The notes below the pieces were generated by a model that worked only from the letters and a program-made list of their open reading frames with translations, was not told where the DNA came from and searched no databases. From Bacillota bacterium (lineage in GTDB: Bacteria > Bacillota > Syntrophomonadia > Syntrophomonadales > Syntrophomonadaceae): 64,000 nt of DNA. Position 1 is the first letter of the stretch. Each line of letters starts with the position of its first letter. The stretch spans positions 1 to 64,000 of the forward strand of contig JAKPGY010000079.1 of NCBI GenBank assembly GCA_029550685.1, read 5' to 3'. This document shows positions 1 through 9,491 of this stretch, in pieces. The translations under genes were made by a program, and so were the position numbers.

Positions 1-1
1 C

Positions 2-937
2 GGAGACGTTGAGATTGCCGGTGGTGTCCAACATATGACCCATATTCCTATGGGTGCCGGTGCTGATCTCCATCCTGATTTGGGCAACTACATGAACTTG
101 GCAGCAATCAACATGGGTTACACTGCTGAAATCGTAGCCCGCCGCTTTAACATTACCCGTGAACAGCAAGACGAGTTTGCTATGGAATCCCACCTGAAGT
201 GCGCCGCTGCTCAGGCCGCCAACAAGGTTAAAGATGTCATTATCCCCATTCAAGTTAAAGTTCCGGCTAAAGGTGCCAAGGATACCAACCCGCACAACAT
301 GCCTGCCCTGTATACAGCCAGCGATCACCTGGCTAAAGCCGCTGCTGAAAAAGGTGAAGAACTGGTAGAATGTGTCGTAGCCCGTGACCAGGGTGTACGC
401 CCTGACACCAATATGGAAACTCTGGCCAAGATGCCCACTGTTTTCATGCAGGACGAAGCTGCCACCGTTACCGCTGGTAACTCTTCTCAGATCAACGACG
501 CTGCTGCCGGTGTTGTGCTAGCCACTGACGAAGGTGCCAAGGCACTGGGCAAAAAACCGATTATGAAGATGGTCAGCTGGGCAGTAGTTGGTCTGGAACC
601 CGACATTATGGGTATTGGTCCTGCCCTAGCTATTCCCAAGGTGCTCAAGAGAGCTGGCATGACCATGGATCAGATCGGACTATGGGAAGTTAACGAAGCC
701 TTTGCTTCCCAGTCAGTATACTGCCGTGACACTCTTGGACTTCCCAAAGATCGTGTAAATGTATGGGGATCTGGTATTTCCATCGGCCATCCGCTGGCTT
801 GCACCGGTGCTCGTATCGCCACCGATATAACAGCCCTGTTCAGAGATCCCGACTTTGCCGATGTAGAATACATCGTCGAGTCCATGTGTATCGGTCACGG
901 TCATGGTGCTGCTGCTATTTGGCAGAGAGTAAAATAA
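2..937 (+). CDS. Acetyl-CoA C-acyltransferase (thiolase), N-terminus outside window
   Basis: Thiolase-family enzyme, which condenses two acetyl-CoA or cleaves a 3-ketoacyl-CoA in the cytosol. The frame is open from base 2, so the N-terminal part with the nucleophilic cysteine is missing and the ATG at 35 is internal. Family hallmarks seen: NEAFASQ in the middle of the visible part, the GHP motif inside SIGHPLACTGAR, and the second catalytic cysteine loop CIGHGHG close to the C-terminus. The residue after GHP differs from the more common GHPxGxSGAR pattern. A strong terminator follows directly, so this is the last gene of its transcript. In a beta-oxidising syntroph it would serve butyrate or fatty-acid metabolism, but that is inference. 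Confidence 0.93.
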   Translation, partial: GDVEIAGGVQHMTHIPMGAGADLHPDLGNYMNLAAINMGYTAEIVARRFNITREQQDEFAMESHLKCAAAQAANKVKDVIIPIQVKVPAKGAKDTNPHNMPALYTASDHLAKAAAEKGEELVECVVARDQGVRPDTNMETLAKMPTVFMQDEAATVTAGNSSQINDAAAGVVLATDEGAKALGKKPIMKMVSWAVVGLEPDIMGIGPALAIPKVLKRAGMTMDQIGLWEVNEAFASQSVYCRDTLGLPKDRVNVWGSGISIGHPLACTGARIATDITALFRDPDFADVEYIVESMCIGHGHGAAAIWQRVK

Positions 938-970
938 TCCAGCCGAATAGTTTTATATTAAGCTTATTCA

Positions 971-1000
971 GCGGGAGACCTTATAGGTTTCCCGCTTTTT
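971..1000 (+). terminator. Rho-independent terminator after the thiolase gene
   Basis: Ten-base inverted repeat GCGGGAGACC / GGTTTCCCGC (one mismatch) around a TTATA loop, followed at once by TTTTT. It lies 33 bases after the thiolase stop and separates that transcript from the Ku operon. Confidence 0.88.
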
Positions 1001-1078
1001 ATATGGCTATTATATCTTTACCTGAATAAAAGCTGATTTCCTTAGCTAAGCTACTAAAAACGGCTGGGGGTAATTATT

Positions 1079-1927
1079 GTGCGAACTCTTTGGAAAGGTG
1101 CAGTCAGCTTCGGCCTGGTTAATATACCTATCAAAATGTATGTGGCTACTGAACGGAAAGACATCAAGTTCAACTACCTGCATAAAGAGTGCATGTCTCC
1201 CATTCAGTACCGCAAGTTTTGTCCCAATTGTAACCGGGAAATTGCCAGTGAAGAAATTGTGCGCGGCTATGAATACCAGAAAGGCAATTTTGTAGTTATT
1301 AATGAGGAGGATTTGGAACGCATTCCTTTGGAGTCCACCAAAACTATTGACATCCTGGACTTTGTGGATTTAGCCCAGGTTGATCCGATTTACTTTGATA
1401 AGACCTATTACCTGGAACCATCCCAGGGCGGTGAAAAAGCTTACACCCTTCTGATCGAAGCCATGACGCAAACTAGTAAGGTGGCTATCGCCAAAGTTAT
1501 AATTCGCTCCAAACAAACTTTGGCTGCTCTGAGAGTTAAGGACCAGGTTTTAATAATGGAAACCATTTTCTGGCCGGATGAAATCCGTTCCCCTTCTGCC
1601 CTGGACCTAGGAGTAGACCGGGTAAAACTCCATGACAATGAAATAAAAATGGCGGTCAGTCTCATCGAAAACCTATCTACCGACTTTGAACCGGCCAAGT
1701 ATCAGGATGAACATCGCCAGGCTTTGTGGGAACTAATTGAAAGCAAGATCGTAGGAAAAGAAGTCGTAGCTGCGGCTCCGGCAGCTGACCGCGGCAATGT
1801 GGTGGATTTGATGGAGGCTTTAAAAGCCAGCGTCAAACTGGCGGAAGAAAACCGCAATGCCCAGCAGGCTGATTCCGAACCACGCCAGGCTTCCCGGGGG
1901 CGCCGCAAAACCAAAACCGGGAGTTAG
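1079..1927 (+). CDS. ku: Bacterial Ku protein (non-homologous end joining)
   Basis: Prokaryotic Ku forms a homodimeric ring that binds double-strand DNA ends and recruits LigD. The N-terminus (RTLWKGAVSFGLVNIPIKMY) is the classic Ku core start. An HKEC...CPNC cysteine cluster at residues 36-53 resembles the zinc-binding insertion of many bacterial Ku proteins. The 282-residue length is typical. The last 40 or so residues are lysine/arginine-rich (RGRRKTKTGS), like the basic tails that help Ku bind DNA. GTG start with a weak GGGGGT ribosome site. Only 5 bases separate its stop from the ligase gene, so the two are co-transcribed. Confidence 0.96.
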   Translation: MRTLWKGAVSFGLVNIPIKMYVATERKDIKFNYLHKECMSPIQYRKFCPNCNREIASEEIVRGYEYQKGNFVVINEEDLERIPLESTKTIDILDFVDLAQVDPIYFDKTYYLEPSQGGEKAYTLLIEAMTQTSKVAIAKVIIRSKQTLAALRVKDQVLIMETIFWPDEIRSPSALDLGVDRVKLHDNEIKMAVSLIENLSTDFEPAKYQDEHRQALWELIESKIVGKEVVAAAPAADRGNVVDLMEALKASVKLAEENRNAQQADSEPRQASRGRRKTKTGS

Positions 1928-1932
1928 CATCC

Positions 1933-2865
1933 GTGGTTGAAGTACCTGGTTTGGCTTTAGTTGAGCCAATGATGCCTATACTGGTCAAAGAAATAATTGA
2001 AGGCCTCGAGTATGTTTACCAGGTTAAATGGGATGGGGTGCGTATGCTGGCTTACCTTTCCGCAGGAAGGGTAACCCTGGTAAACAGGCGTGGCCACCTG
2101 CGCACCGGGCAGTACCCGGAACTGCAGGAGTTGGCTTCCTTGTTGAAAGTGCCTGCAGCAATATTGGATGGAGAATTGGTGGTCCTAAAAAATGGCAAAC
2201 CCAGTTTTGCATCGATTTTGAAAAGGGATTTAAGCGGCCGGCAAGCTGATCACCTTAAGAAACTTTATCCTATCCACTATATGGTTTTCGACATCCCCTT
2301 TGCCGGTCGGGACCTGCGTAATCTGTCTCTGATGGAACGCCAAAGAGTACTGGAGCAAACTCTGGTGAAAACCGAATGGGTACATACCGTGGAGAATTTC
2401 AGCGCCGGTCACAGCCTTTTCGAAGCCGTAAAAGCACAGGATATGGAAGGAATTGTTATTAAACGGTCTACTTCTCCATACATAAGCGGAAAAAAACATC
2501 GTGACTGGCTGAAAGTCAAATACCGGCGCACCCAATATTGCGTGATTGGCGGGTATACCTTAAACGGAACCACAGTAAATGCCCTCCTACTGGGAGTCTA
2601 TCACAATCAGAATCTACTCTATGTGGGCAAAGCCGGTACCGGTTTAAAACAGGAGGAATGGAGCGTATTAACCCGGGAATTATCCCGTATGTCCATCTCT
2701 CATTCACCCTTTGTCAACAAACCTCCCGCTCGGGGATACTATTTTGTACACCCCCGGTTAACGGTTAAAATCGAATTTGCAGAATGGACGGAGAGCCTTA
2801 CTTTGCGGTCCCCGGTCATAACCGGCTTCAGCAACAAGCCGGCTGAAGACTGCCGCTTAGAATGA
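1933..2865 (+). CDS. ligD: ATP-dependent DNA ligase (LigD ligase module, stand-alone)
   Basis: Seals nicks during end joining using ATP. Visible nucleotidyltransferase motifs: motif I KWDGVR with the adenylated lysine near residue 35, an ILDGELVVL motif near residue 78, EGIVIKR (motif IV) near residue 178, and WLKVKYR (motif V) near residue 197; the C-terminal third is an OB-fold. At 310 residues it matches the ligase module of multidomain LigD, without the polymerase or phosphoesterase domains. GTG start, 5 bases after ku. The stop overlaps an ATG of the downstream frame (ATGA), but the better start of the polymerase lies 18 bases further on. No LigD-type phosphoesterase gene is visible nearby. 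Confidence 0.94.
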   Translation: MVEVPGLALVEPMMPILVKEIIEGLEYVYQVKWDGVRMLAYLSAGRVTLVNRRGHLRTGQYPELQELASLLKVPAAILDGELVVLKNGKPSFASILKRDLSGRQADHLKKLYPIHYMVFDIPFAGRDLRNLSLMERQRVLEQTLVKTEWVHTVENFSAGHSLFEAVKAQDMEGIVIKRSTSPYISGKKHRDWLKVKYRRTQYCVIGGYTLNGTTVNALLLGVYHNQNLLYVGKAGTGLKQEEWSVLTRELSRMSISHSPFVNKPPARGYYFVHPRLTVKIEFAEWTESLTLRSPVITGFSNKPAEDCRLE

Positions 2866-2882
2866 GTTGTAAGGAGGTACCT

Positions 2883-3791
2883 ATGAAAGAACAGGTCACA
2901 ATCGCCAGCCGGGAATTTGCTCTTTCCAACCTGGAAAAAGTGCTGTGGCCGGAAGATGGATATACCAAAGGGGAACTTATCAACTATTATGTGCAGGTGG
3001 CTCCCTATCTGCTTCCCCACTTAAGCGGGCGTCCTCTGGTATTGACCCGTTTCCCCGACGGCATCCACAGCAAAAGCTTTTATCAAAAAAATGCCCCCGA
3101 TTATCTGCCGGAATGGATCAGAACCTTCTCCTGGTATTCAGCTGATTCCCAGCGGGACATTAATTTCATAGTCGCAGATGAGCCAGCGACTCTGGCCTGG
3201 CTGGCTAATCAAGCCTGTATTGAAATGCATCCCTGGCTGTCAAGCATCCACAGCCTTAACTATCCTGATTTTGCAGTAATCGACCTGGATCCCTCCAAGG
3301 AAAGCAGTTACCGGGATGTAATCGATATTGCCCTAGTGGTCAAAGAACTGCTGGACAATTTGGACCTGCGCTCTTATCCTAAAACCTCTGGATCAGAAGG
3401 ATTGCATATTTACATCCCTATTATCAATTCCTACACCTATGAGCAGGTCCGTAAATTTGCCCAGGTGGTGGCAGCTCTCGTCGTAGAAGTGCTTCCTCAA
3501 ATAGCTACTATTGAACGCACTGTAAAAATGCGAGGCAACAAAGTATATGTAGACTACCTGCAAAATGCCCTGGGTAAAACCCTCAGCAGCGTGTACAGCG
3601 TGCGTCCCCGTCCAGGTGCTCCTGTATCAACCCCTCTTTTATGGGACGAGATAACTCAGGTAACACCTGCCCAGTTTAACATAAAGACTATTTTTCCCCG
3701 TTTACAGGAAAAGGGAGATTTGTTTGCGCCGGTATTATACGACCGGCAAAGCCTGGACCAAGCCTGCCGGAAGCTGGGTGTGTCCCTGTAA
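2883..3791 (+). CDS. ligD: LigD-type primase-polymerase (PolDom), stand-alone
   Basis: Archaeo-eukaryotic primase-superfamily polymerase that fills gaps and adds nucleotides at broken DNA ends. The metal-binding DLDP motif is in VIDLDPSKESS (around residue 137), and the SGSEGLHIYIP motif (around residue 172) is the nucleotide-binding signature of LigD PolDom. The start at 2883 was preferred over the upstream ATG at 2862 because AAGGAGGT sits at 2871-2878, giving 302 residues. It completes a ku-lig-pol operon in which the LigD activities are encoded as separate polypeptides. The downstream 950 bases hold no gene, only repeats. Confidence 0.93.
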   Translation: MKEQVTIASREFALSNLEKVLWPEDGYTKGELINYYVQVAPYLLPHLSGRPLVLTRFPDGIHSKSFYQKNAPDYLPEWIRTFSWYSADSQRDINFIVADEPATLAWLANQACIEMHPWLSSIHSLNYPDFAVIDLDPSKESSYRDVIDIALVVKELLDNLDLRSYPKTSGSEGLHIYIPIINSYTYEQVRKFAQVVAALVVEVLPQIATIERTVKMRGNKVYVDYLQNALGKTLSSVYSVRPRPGAPVSTPLLWDEITQVTPAQFNIKTIFPRLQEKGDLFAPVLYDRQSLDQACRKLGVSL

Positions 3792-4340
3792 TTCTGAGAC
3801 CCCAATCAATGGTGTATCAACTGAAGAACAGGCCATGATAAATGAAAACATGCCTCACGGCTAATACTCCTGCATCCTGGCTGACACTCCTGCAAAACCG
3901 TGGTTAGCGTAGAGCGGCATAGAGGTTGCCATGTTCCTTGCAGGAGCTCTTAGTTGCCAGTAGGTTGCCCTTCGCACCTGTTCCGTCGTCACGATATAGT
4001 AATGGCTCGATGTGCGTCTCAGGGGGTACCGGGCTAAACAAACATCCTGTTTGATAGCCCTCTTGGGACATCCTATCCCTCGCCCCCCTTCGCCCGCCCA
4101 TCTTCACCGACTATATCGGACTCCTTCACCAAGGTGCTCATGGCAAACCCACTGTCAAACTATTTTAGTAAAATGATAACATCGCTGCACGGCTTAAGCA
4201 GGGAGTATTAGCTGGGCGAGTGACGTACGACGTGCCGTTGCAGGGTCCATCAGTAGTCCTTTAGGGCAATGACACATTAGGAAACCATCTTCACAGCAAT
4301 TATCACCTGTGGTACAGACCACGAATGAAAAAATAATTGC
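3792..4340. repeat. Truncated repeat-element fragments downstream of the NHEJ operon
   Basis: No convincing gene here. 3856-3950 matches the right end of the repeat family described at 4297-4641 (CGGCTAATACTCCTGC, then GGCTGACACTCCTGC, then CCGTGGTTAGCG). 4183-4250 matches its left end (GCACGGCTTAAGCAGG, GTATTAGC, TACGACGTGCCGTTGC). Between them, 3951-4140 is unlike the other copies but contains a clean hairpin, GGGCTAAACAAACA / TGTTTGATAGCCC, at about 4030-4060. 4266-4297 carries the module CAATGACACATTAGGAAACC...TTCACAGCAATTATCACC, which recurs in reverse complement near 42650 and 49970. A 67-codon minus-strand frame here has no recognisable product. Confidence 0.6.
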
Positions 4341-4641
4341 ATGGCTTAGGAAGAAATATTAGCCCGGCGAGCGACTTACGACGAGCCGTTGCTACCCACA
4401 GCGAAACTGAGGGCTGCGAAGCGGAGCGAGAAACAGGATGTTTCGAGCAGCAAGTACTGAGTGCATGGATGCCGAATTACGAGCGGACCGCTTCGCACCG
4501 AAGTAAGCTGGTGGGTTGCAGGCGAGGAGTCCCGGAGCGAGCCGGCTAATACTCCTGCATCCTGGCTGACACTCCTGCCAAGTTGTGGTTAGCGCAGGTG
4601 GACATAGAGATCGCCACGCGCTACGCGCTCGCGATGACAGT
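4297..4641 (+). repeat. Repeat element copy B (palindromic core 4348-4558)
   Basis: One of four near-complete copies of a modular repeat. The core of about 211 bp is a nested inverted repeat: outer arms ATATTAGCCCGG / CCGGCTAATACTCCTGC, then GCTACCCACAGC / GCTGGTGGGTTGC, then GCGAAGCGG / CCGCTTCGC, closing on an internal AAACAGGATGTTT palindrome. Left of the core is an ACCTGTGGTACAG module; right of it is a REP-like half, ATCGCCACGCGC...GCGCTCGCGATGACA. It lies between the convergent ligase/polymerase operon and the metallo-beta-lactamase gene. Short open frames across it are by-products of its GC-rich composition. Confidence 0.8.
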
Positions 4642-4748
4642 ACAGCTGTCTTTTGCACTAACACGAGGACAGTTTTCACAGCAATATCTTAAATAATCTA
4701 CGCCAATCTGCGTCTGATTTTTTACGAGCAACACAGGCGATGGGCCTT

Positions 4749-5636
4749 TTATCTTGCGGTATAGGTAATTCCGGCGGGATGGAAATGAGTTTTTATGCTG
4801 CGGTTGTCCAGAAGATAACTTATTACTGCCGATACACTGGACCAAGCCAAATAGAATTGAACCGTATTTACAGTCAGCTTTCTCTTTTCAATGATGCAGC
4901 TCACCAGTTGCTCCCGGTTCATAGCCTGCCCTTGCAGTGCCCCTAGTACATCGTTAATTAACCCCAACAGCCATTCCCGGTTTTGCTCAATAACGGCTAA
5001 AGGTTGGTCAACCCAACCTCCATGGGAGATACACAGGTGATCGTACCGGCTTTCTGCCAGAGTCTCTAGAGCTGTCAGCTGACTTTTCACATCAGCTACA
5101 ACCGGGCAGGGAAAGGTATGATAAGCCTGGCTGGACAGCAGACTGTCCCCGGCAAAAAGAACCTGGTCTGGAGTAAAAACTCCTATTTGTCCGGGAGTAT
5201 GACCGCTCAGGTCAAAAAACTGTATGGACACACCTTGCATAACGCAGTTTCCTGGTGAGACAGCTTCCACTTCCGGGGAGGCGGGTGGGACTATAAAGCG
5301 ATTGTCCAAGGATCTGGGGGGATGGGCGGAAAAAAGCGTATAGGGAATCAGCCAAGGATTTTCCAAAAAAATTTTCTCGGGAGCAGAAGCGTAAATATCT
5401 GCTCCGGTTGCTTCAGCTATCAACTTATTGGCTCCACAGTGATCAGCATGGGCATGGGTATTAATGATGGCTGATACTCTCCAACCCTGCTCGTTCAAAA
5501 AGTCCAATACCTGCTGACCATGAGCAGCCTCACCGCTGTCTATCAACAGGCAGTTATGTTTATCAATAAGGTACACACCTATTGTTGCTGCAGGAGTAGC
5601 CAGACAATAAGTTTTTCCTGCTATGTGAGTTAGCAT
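4749..5636 (-). CDS. Metallo-beta-lactamase fold hydrolase
   Basis: Probable metal-dependent hydrolase of unknown substrate, glyoxalase II-like. The zinc motif THAHADH is at about residues 60-66, with further ligands in DLSGHTPGQ, AGDSLL and ISHGG. The roughly 80-residue C-terminal extension after the fold could be the helical or winged-helix tail of RNase-Z/LACTB2-like members. It begins 2 bases after lplA ends and is the last gene of the gcv operon. No link to lipoate or glycine chemistry is visible in the sequence. Confidence 0.85.
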   Translation of the reverse strand: MLTHIAGKTYCLATPAATIGVYLIDKHNCLLIDSGEAAHGQQVLDFLNEQGWRVSAIINTHAHADHCGANKLIAEATGADIYASAPEKIFLENPWLIPYTLFSAHPPRSLDNRFIVPPASPEVEAVSPGNCVMQGVSIQFFDLSGHTPGQIGVFTPDQVLFAGDSLLSSQAYHTFPCPVVADVKSQLTALETLAESRYDHLCISHGGWVDQPLAVIEQNREWLLGLINDVLGALQGQAMNREQLVSCIIEKRKLTVNTVQFYLAWSSVSAVISYLLDNRSIKTHFHPAGITYTAR

Positions 5637-5638
5637 GA

Positions 5639-6631
5639 TTAGTTTTCATCCCCCATAATCAATCCCAACCACTGTTGACGGTCCATCTCTGGTATAAACT
5701 TATGCAATTCATGGGAGTTCAGCAGCTTTTCCACTGCCTCCCGGTTATAGGCTGTACCCTGCAGAGCTTGTTCCAGCCTCTCTATATCCTGACCGGTGAA
5801 AAAATCTCCGTATATCTTACAAAGGGCTATACGTCCCTTTTTCACTTCCAGCCGTATATCAATCTGCCCCCAGGGATAACGCCGGTTACGCTGCAGGTTA
5901 TATTGGGGTGATTGACCGTAATTCCATTCCCAGAGGCGGTACTTGTTACCGGCCAGCTGATTGACTCTTTCTTTCTCCTCAAGGGTAAGCTCCCTGGCAG
6001 GTTCCAGGGGCCAGTATTCACTTACTGTCTGAATTAGCGCATCCTGCAGATCCTGGATGGAAAGGGGTTTAGGCAGGTGATCAGCTATATTGGTCACCCG
6101 GCTGCTTACTGATTTTACCCCTTTTGAGGCCATTTTTTCTGGATTCACATTAAGTACTTTTTGCATAATATCTAAATCGGTATCAAATAGCAGGGTTCCA
6201 TGATGAAGCAGCCGCTTTTTCCCAATAAATTGGGCATTGCCAGAGAATTTCCGGCCGGCAATGGTCAGGTCATTGCGGCCGCTTAGCTCGGCAGCAATAC
6301 CCAATTTGTGCAAAGCAGTGAGCACGGGTTGGGCAAACCTGGCAAAACTGTGGTCGCCAGACAAAGCCACCACGAAGGTAAAGTTGAGATTGCCCAGATC
6401 GTGATAGACCGCGCCTCCGCCGGACATGCGTCGAACTACTACAATATCATTTTCCCGGGCAAAGACCTGGTTAACTTCCTCAGCCGTGTTCTGATTCCGG
6501 CCTACGATGACCGCCGGCTGGTTCTGCCACAACATAAACCATTCACTGTCATCAGGAGTCTGGGTTATAAGGTATTCCTCTAAAGCTATATTAAAACATG
6601 GATCATGGGAGGGATTTAGCAAGTGGTACAC
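5639..6631 (-). CDS. lplA: Lipoate-protein ligase A
   Basis: Activates lipoate with ATP and attaches it to the target lysine of apo-proteins, here most likely GcvH. The N-terminal catalytic domain shows VVVRRMSGGGAVYHDLGN near residues 63-80 (the RRxSGGGxVxHD signature) and KFSGNAQ near residue 128. The C-terminal accessory domain is present, which fits the 330-residue LplA type rather than a LipB or short LplA2. GTG start, 3 bases after the lpdA stop, with AAGGGGG inside the lpdA end as ribosome site. Its place at the end of the glycine cleavage operon supports GcvH as substrate. Confidence 0.95.
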   Translation of the reverse strand: MYHLLNPSHDPCFNIALEEYLITQTPDDSEWFMLWQNQPAVIVGRNQNTAEEVNQVFARENDIVVVRRMSGGGAVYHDLGNLNFTFVVALSGDHSFARFAQPVLTALHKLGIAAELSGRNDLTIAGRKFSGNAQFIGKKRLLHHGTLLFDTDLDIMQKVLNVNPEKMASKGVKSVSSRVTNIADHLPKPLSIQDLQDALIQTVSEYWPLEPARELTLEEKERVNQLAGNKYRLWEWNYGQSPQYNLQRNRRYPWGQIDIRLEVKKGRIALCKIYGDFFTGQDIERLEQALQGTAYNREAVEKLLNSHELHKFIPEMDRQQWLGLIMGDEN

Positions 6632-6634
6632 TTG

Positions 6635-8035
6635 TTATTCCCCCTTGCCCAAGCGCTTACGAGGCGGAGCGTTATGAATGGCTTGGCCTTCCGCATCCAG
6701 CAAAGCTTCTTTGATGGCTTCTCCCAGAGTAGGATGGGCATGAATGACAGACCGCATCTCGGACAGGGTCAATTTATGGTTCACCGCCAGAGTACCTTCC
6801 AGAATGAGGTCACTGGCATGGGGGCCTATAACATGCATACCGATAATTTGTTTATCCTGGTTGGCAATAACTTTTACAATGCCATCGGTTTCTCCCATAG
6901 TCAAGGCTTTACCATTGGCGGCAAAATTGAATTTGCCTATAAGAGGTACAATACCCTGCTCCCTGGCTTCCTCCTCGCCGAGACCCACCGCAGCAATCTC
7001 GGGGAAAGTAAAAATTGTACTAGGTATAGCATGATATGCTACCTTACTCTTGTGGGCGGCCATTCCTTCCACGGCGGAAATGCCTTCTTCGGAAGCCACA
7101 TGGGCCAGCATCGGTCCGCCGATAACATCTCCAATAGCGTAAATACCCGGCACATTTGTCTGATAATTCTCATCCACCAAAATGAAACCACGCTGATCAA
7201 CTTTGATTCCCAGCTTATCCAAATTCAGACCTACTGTGCAGGGTTGCCGTCCTGCGGCCTGCAAAACCAGATCTGCTTCTATGCTCAGCTCACCTTGGGC
7301 AGTATCAGCAACAACTGACAGTCCTCTGCTGGAGCCGTCCAGTTTTTTTACCTGCACCGATGTGTAGACACTAATGCCTTGTCTTTTCAAGAAAACCTGC
7401 AGGCGCTTGACAATTTCCCGGTCTAGTTGGCTGAGAACTGTTGACTGAGCTTCCAGGACCGTAACCTGACTGCCAAAAGCATTAAAAATACAAGCAAATT
7501 CCAGACCGATAACCCCTCCGCCAATAACCACCAGACGGGGAGGAACCTCTTTTATATCTAAAATCTGGTCACTGTTTAAAAGCCGGGGATCATCGCTGCC
7601 AGCTATGGGCAATACCGCTGGCTGGGAGCCGGTAGCTAACAGTATTCGCGGGGCCGTATACTGCTCATCACCCACTCTAAGGGTGCGGGCATCGACAAAA
7701 CTGGCTGACCCGCGTACCATGTCCACCTGATTGGCCTTCAATAGTTGCTCTACTCCAGCTACCAGTTTCTTGACTACCTGCTCTTTGCGTTGCCAGGCCA
7801 CCTGCATGTCAAAGGAGAAACCTTGGACCTGAATACCGAATTGCTGGCTGTGCTGTACACTTCTGAGGGTACAGGCGTTTTCATAATAAGCTTTGGTAGG
7901 AATACAGCCCCGGTTTAAACAGGTGCCTCCTACCTGATCTTTCTCGATAAGCAACACGGACATGCCCAGCTGGGCAGCCCGGATGGCAGCCACATATCCA
8001 CCTGGCCCGGCCCCGATAACAATCAGATCATGCAT
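6635..8035 (-). CDS. lpdA: Dihydrolipoamide dehydrogenase (glycine cleavage L-protein)
   Basis: Reoxidises dihydrolipoyl-GcvH and reduces NAD. FAD-binding GAGPGGY at the N-terminus, the redox-active disulfide CLNRGC at about residues 39-44, an NAD-binding GGGVIGLE, a second FAD motif YAIGDVIGG, and the dimer-interface catalytic HAHPTLGE near residue 439. At 466 residues it is full length. Overlaps the end of gcvPB by 8 bases. As the only E3 seen with the gcv genes and no other lipoyl complex nearby, the L-protein role is well supported. Confidence 0.96.
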   Translation of the reverse strand: MHDLIVIGAGPGGYVAAIRAAQLGMSVLLIEKDQVGGTCLNRGCIPTKAYYENACTLRSVQHSQQFGIQVQGFSFDMQVAWQRKEQVVKKLVAGVEQLLKANQVDMVRGSASFVDARTLRVGDEQYTAPRILLATGSQPAVLPIAGSDDPRLLNSDQILDIKEVPPRLVVIGGGVIGLEFACIFNAFGSQVTVLEAQSTVLSQLDREIVKRLQVFLKRQGISVYTSVQVKKLDGSSRGLSVVADTAQGELSIEADLVLQAAGRQPCTVGLNLDKLGIKVDQRGFILVDENYQTNVPGIYAIGDVIGGPMLAHVASEEGISAVEGMAAHKSKVAYHAIPSTIFTFPEIAAVGLGEEEAREQGIVPLIGKFNFAANGKALTMGETDGIVKVIANQDKQIIGMHVIGPHASDLILEGTLAVNHKLTLSEMRSVIHAHPTLGEAIKEALLDAEGQAIHNAPPRKRLGKGE

Positions 8036-9488
8036 CCTGGCTTTCCTCCCAGCGTACTACCGGAGTTCGGGCTGCTTTGACTTCGTCCAGTCTTCTTACT
8101 ACGGTATGGTGAGGAGCACCTTTTACCAGCTCCGGGTTTTCTCTGGCTGCCTTAGCAATTTCTTTCATAGCAGCAACAAAATCATCCAGTCGTTCCCGAC
8201 TCTCAGTTTCGGGCGGCTCGATCATCAGAGCTTCCCGTACTATCAGGGGAAAATATATAGTAGGAGGATGATAGCCGTAATCCAGCAAACTTTTGGCGAT
8301 ATCCAAAGCCGATACCTTATTGCTATCCATCTGGTGTTTGGCAGTGGCTACGAATTCATGCTTGCACAGCCGGTCAAAGGGGATATAGTATTCATCGCTG
8401 AGATGGTGTTTCACGTAATTGGCATTGAGAACCGCTTGTTGACTAGCTTCTTTAAGTCCTTCCCCTCCCAGGGCGCGTATATAGGTATAGGCTTTTACTA
8501 TCACCCCGAAGTTACCGTAAAACTGTTTTACTTTACCGATAGAATCAGGATAATTATAGTCTAAAATGAACTGATCTCCTTGGGGGATGACCCGGGGAAC
8601 CGGCAGCAACTCAGTCAGATGCTGTTTAACACCTACCGGTCCTGAACCTGGCCCTCCGCCTCCGTGGGGAGTACCAAAAGTTTTATGCAGGTTGACATGC
8701 ACAATGTCAAAACCCATATCTCCCGGACGAGCCATCCCCATTATGGCATTGAGATTGGCTCCATCATAATAGAGCAATCCCCCGCTTTCATGAACCAGCC
8801 GGGAAATCTCCAAAATATTTTCTTCAAACAAACCCAGAGTATTAGGGTTGGTCAGCATGAGACCAGCAATATGGGGCCCCAGTTTGCTTTCTAGGTCTTG
8901 CAGATCCACCAGACCTCGTTCATCGGATTTTACCTCTACAACCTTATAGCCCACCACATTAGCTGTAGCCGGGTTTGTCCCATGAGCGGAATCAGGCACC
9001 AGCACGGTATTCCGGCCTTCATCTCCCCGCTTTTTATGATAAGCCTTAATCATCATTACTCCGGTCATTTCCCCATGGGCTCCAGCCGCCGGCTGCAGGG
9101 AAAATTCATCCATACCTGTGATTTCACACAGCCACTGTCCGGTTTCATACATTATCTGCAAAGCACCCTGAACCGTCTCCAAAGGCTGATAGGGATGCAG
9201 TCCGGCCAAACCAGGCAGGCGTGCTGCCCATTCATCAATTTTGGGATTGTATTTCATGGTGCAAGATCCCAAAGGATAGAAACCGTCATCTACACCATAA
9301 GCCCGTTTGGAAAGAGCCGTATAGTGGCGAACCGCTTCTACTTCATTGACATCGGGCAACGGCAGTTCACCGTTACGCAGGTACTCCTCCCCAATTGTTT
9401 TCGTTACGTCAACCGGCTCCACCTCAGCCGGGGGTATATTCATTTTATTGCTTGCCCTGCGGCTTTTTTCAAATATCAACATGCTCAC
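8028..9488 (-). CDS. gcvPB: Glycine dehydrogenase (decarboxylating) subunit 2
   Basis: PLP-carrying half of the two-subunit P-protein, which decarboxylates glycine and passes aminomethyl to lipoyl-GcvH. The PLP lysine is in [16 protein letters not shown] (around residue 268), followed by the glycine-rich loop typical of GcvP. 486 residues, normal for the split form found in Firmicutes and Archaea. It lies 3 bases after gcvPA and overlaps lpdA, so translation is coupled. Nothing is missing or broken. Confidence 0.96.
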   Translation of the reverse strand: MSMLIFEKSRRASNKMNIPPAEVEPVDVTKTIGEEYLRNGELPLPDVNEVEAVRHYTALSKRAYGVDDGFYPLGSCTMKYNPKIDEWAARLPGLAGLHPYQPLETVQGALQIMYETGQWLCEITGMDEFSLQPAAGAHGEMTGVMMIKAYHKKRGDEGRNTVLVPDSAHGTNPATANVVGYKVVEVKSDERGLVDLQDLESKLGPHIAGLMLTNPNTLGLFEENILEISRLVHESGGLLYYDGANLNAIMGMARPGDMGFDIVHVNLHKTFGTPHGGGGPGSGPVGVKQHLTELLPVPRVIPQGDQFILDYNYPDSIGKVKQFYGNFGVIVKAYTYIRALGGEGLKEASQQAVLNANYVKHHLSDEYYIPFDRLCKHEFVATAKHQMDSNKVSALDIAKSLLDYGYHPPTIYFPLIVREALMIEPPETESRERLDDFVAAMKEIAKAARENPELVKGAPHHTVVRRLDEVKAARTPVVRWEESQDA

Positions 9489-9491
9489 CTG

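Noticed and set aside
4337-4679. Open frames on both strands across repeat copy B
   Set aside because: They lie in a GC-rich palindrome, recur with frameshifts in other copies, lack ribosome sites and match no protein.
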